This document shows positions 6,276 through 7,687 of a stretch of 7,687 nucleotides of DNA, in pieces. Numbering within the stretch: the first letter of the stretch is position 1; each line of letters opens with the position of its first letter. The DNA comes from an uncultured Oscillospiraceae bacterium (lineage in GTDB: Bacteria; Bacillota; Clostridia; Oscillospirales; Oscillospiraceae): the NCBI GenBank assembly GCA_944385645.1, contig CALWYA010000068.1, forward strand, positions 1 to 7,687. The letters are read 5' to 3'. Both the position numbers and the translations under genes were made by a program. The notes under the pieces are model-generated. The model was not told the origin of the DNA and made no database searches. It worked only from the letters and a program-made list of their open reading frames with translations.

Positions 6276-6366
6276 CCGACCTTCCTACGTTGGCGTTACC
6301 AAACAGGTTCAAAGGGTCTAAGGCCTTTCGCCTTACTCTCAGCCGCGCAGCAGCTCCCCTGGCGTA
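6276..6366 (-). promoter_or_regulatory. TPP riboswitch aptamer (THI element)
   Basis: Read on the minus strand, the conserved parts occur in the canonical order. GGGG (6359-6356) of P2 is followed by a P3 stem AGCTGC/GCGGCT, then the pyrimidine-sensing GGCTGAGA (6344-6337). An optional P3a hairpin TAAGGC/GCCTTA (within 6335-6319) comes next, then ACCC (6317-6314) closing P2. GAACCTG (6310-6304) leads to a P4/P5 arm TTGG/CCAA (6302-6290), and CGTAGGAA (6289-6282) binds the diphosphate side. P1 looks short here (GCC 6363-6361 with GGT 6281-6279). TPP binding normally turns such operons off. It sits upstream of the importer genes and after a good promoter, so it should repress uptake when TPP is plentiful. 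Confidence 0.95.
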
Positions 6367-6418
6367 TGGACTTGTCTTACCGTTCCGGAGACGGGCCCTT
6401 TCGCCCATCTTGGGAGCA

Positions 6419-6447
6419 AGTATAGCACATCTCTCCCCCAAATGCAA
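6419..6447 (-). promoter_or_regulatory. predicted promoter of the riboswitch-controlled importer operon
   Basis: On the minus strand TATACT (6424-6419) is preceded by TGC, an extended -10. TTGCAT (6447-6442) lies exactly 17 bp upstream as a -35. Transcription would begin near 6412, giving a leader of about 210 nt that holds the aptamer (starting about 46 nt in) and the terminator. Confidence 0.75.
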
Positions 6448-6478
6448 CCCGGTTTTGCACAGAATTCCGCCCGCTCCC

Positions 6479-7687
6479 TCAGCGTGCAATCCGTGCCGCG
6501 GGTTCCGTCTGGAGGGGCGGTCTGCGCAGAAAGAGGTAGTAAAACAGGTGGTCCACCGCCCCGGTGCCCGGGATCACCGTCTCCAGCCGGTACTGCTGAA
6601 AGGCGGCCCGGAAGAGCCGGGCCTGCCGCGGGTCCTCGGGGAGCCGCCCCTCGGACACGTCGGGGTCGCCGCTCTGAAGGATCACATAGTCGGCCGCCCG
6701 CCGGGAGATGGCGGACAGCTGGCTGTCCAGGATCTCCGGGTGCAGGGCGTCCGGAATATTGGGCAGATAGAAGAACCGCACCGGGGGGATCAGGCCCAGC
6801 TCGTTGTAGAAGCCCCGGCTGAGCATCCCGGCCTCCAGCACGGTGGGGTCCCGGTATGGCCCGGAGCGGATGCGGGCGGCGATCGTCTCCTGACAGGTGG
6901 GGACAGAGGAGCAGAACAGGGGCTTGTGGAGGAGCATCTGGTTGGCCGAGGCGGTGAACAGGAGCAGCAGGGGGAGCAGAAGCCCGGCGGCCAGAGCGGG
7001 CCGGCGGGGCGCGGGGAGGCGGCCGGCCAGGGCGGCCAGCCCCACCCCGGCGTAGAGCAGGAGGGGGAGCAGGGTGTAGGGCATGGTCCGCCCGGAGAAA
7101 ATGACCCACCCCAGCCCGGCGGCGGACAGCAGAACCCCCGCCCGCCCGGACACCGGGGCGGTCCGCGCCGCCCGGCAGCCCCAGGCCCCCGCCAGAAGGG
7201 CCAGGCAGACGGCGGGGGCGCCGGCCAGGGCGCGGACGGCCTGCTCCGCCGCGCGGCGGGGCAGTTCCCGGAGGGAGTCCGCCCCCACGGCGGCGTAGTC
7301 CCGGTTAAACAGGACATAGGCGCTCCAAAAGTCGCCCAGGCTCCCGGTGTACAGGGCGTAGGCCAGGTAGGGCAGCCAGGACAGGACGAAGCCCAGGGCC
7401 AGCAGGGCCAGCGCCCGGACAAGGGCCCGCCCCCGCCGGAGAAACAGGAGCCGGAGCAGATATGGGGCCAGCAGCCCCGCCCAGAACAGGCACAGGGAGA
7501 ACTTGATCTGCGCGGCGCACCCGGCCAGCCCGCCCAGGGCCAGCAGGGCCCATCCCCCCGGCCTCTCCCCCCGGACGGTCAGCCAGAGGGAGAGGGAGAA
7601 CAGGGGCAGGCAGAACTCCTCGGCGCTCCCCCCGCCGTAGTCCAGGGCGTCCGGCAGATAGTACACCCCGGCGGACAGGAGAAAGAG
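6479..7687 (-). CDS. polytopic membrane protein resembling GT-C/family-39 glycosyltransferases, C-terminal part
   Basis: The frame is open to the window edge and ends at TGA 6481-6479, leaving 402 residues without a true start; a GTG at 7666 is internal. The visible part has about seven hydrophobic segments, near fragment residues 25-38, 46-60, 63-83, 90-112, 151-170, 183-198 and 203-249 (the last holds two spans). A Lys62 lies inside the IKFSL segment. GGGSAEEFCLPLF (18-30) and GRTMPYTLLPLLLY (199-212) resemble motifs seen in bacterial GT-C proteins that use polyprenyl-phosphate sugars. From about residue 250 the chain is soluble (about 150 residues), expected outside the membrane. The catalytic Asp/Glu of the first loop would be upstream of the window, so activity cannot be confirmed. 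It ends about 32 bp before the -35 of the thiamine operon; it could read through into that operon, as no clear terminator is seen. Codon and GC use is more extreme (many GGG and CCC) than in the enzyme genes. Confidence 0.65.
   Translation of the reverse strand, partial: LFLLSAGVYYLPDALDYGGGSAEEFCLPLFSLSLWLTVRGERPGGWALLALGGLAGCAAQIKFSLCLFWAGLLAPYLLRLLFLRRGRALVRALALLALGFVLSWLPYLAYALYTGSLGDFWSAYVLFNRDYAAVGADSLRELPRRAAEQAVRALAGAPAVCLALLAGAWGCRAARTAPVSGRAGVLLSAAGLGWVIFSGRTMPYTLLPLLLYAGVGLAALAGRLPAPRRPALAAGLLLPLLLLFTASANQMLLHKPLFCSSVPTCQETIAARIRSGPYRDPTVLEAGMLSRGFYNELGLIPPVRFFYLPNIPDALHPEILDSQLSAISRRAADYVILQSGDPDVSEGRLPEDPRQARLFRAAFQQYRLETVIPGTGAVDHLFYYLFLRRPPLQTEPAARIAR

Noticed and set aside
6247..6489. 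Minus-strand open frame across the promoter and riboswitch region
   Set aside because: It covers the TPP aptamer and the promoter; the conservation there is RNA structure, and the peptide resembles nothing.
1..7687. Mobile elements, CRISPR arrays, tRNA/rRNA genes, toxin-antitoxin or defence genes
   Set aside because: No transposase or integrase reading frame, no regularly spaced direct repeats and no RNA-gene signatures other than the TPP riboswitch were found by reading both strands.

Overview
The window is GC-rich and densely coded. Ribosome-binding sites are strong AGGAGG types, transketolase is split into two subunits, and there is a lipoprotein-anchored ABC importer and a TPP riboswitch with a terminator platform. 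Together these suggest a high-GC member of the Clostridia, for example an Oscillospiraceae-type gut anaerobe. That assignment is inferred from style and gene content; no phylogenetic marker is present. I see no mobile element, CRISPR array, tRNA or rRNA.

Left part (1-2734, + strand): the 3' two thirds or less of an acetolactate-synthase-like, thiamine-diphosphate (TPP)-dependent enzyme. It is followed by an 85-bp gap holding a very GC-rich hairpin, then the N-terminal (872-1717) and C-terminal (1719-2675) subunits of a split transketolase, separated by 1 bp. A perfect 17-bp hairpin closes this block. Next is a stand-alone GNAT acetyltransferase gene (2833-3288) with its own promoter, which carries a small palindrome in its spacer.

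Right part (minus strand, 6447 down to 3322): one transcription unit. A promoter with an extended -10 leads into a TPP riboswitch, an intrinsic terminator as the likely expression platform, then a 99-aa thiamine-binding (MTH1187/YkoF-like) protein, an ABC permease (ThiX-like), a THI5/NMT1-like binding lipoprotein (ThiY-like) and an ABC ATPase (ThiZ-like). The genes overlap or nearly abut. The unit is best read as TPP-repressed uptake of a thiamine precursor, probably a pyrimidine moiety. It runs towards the GNAT gene and stops 33 bp from it.

Right edge (6479-7687, minus): the C-terminal portion of a polytopic membrane protein resembling GT-C/family-39 glycosyltransferases, cut by the window edge.

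How they fit together: both catalytic proteins in the left block need TPP, and the right-hand operon is controlled by TPP and probably supplies its precursor, so the window places TPP demand next to TPP supply. I found no convincing wholly new system. The most worthwhile points are the small thiamine-binding protein that leads the ThiXYZ-type operon, the architecture of the riboswitch leader, and the unidentified substrate of the TPP enzymes.
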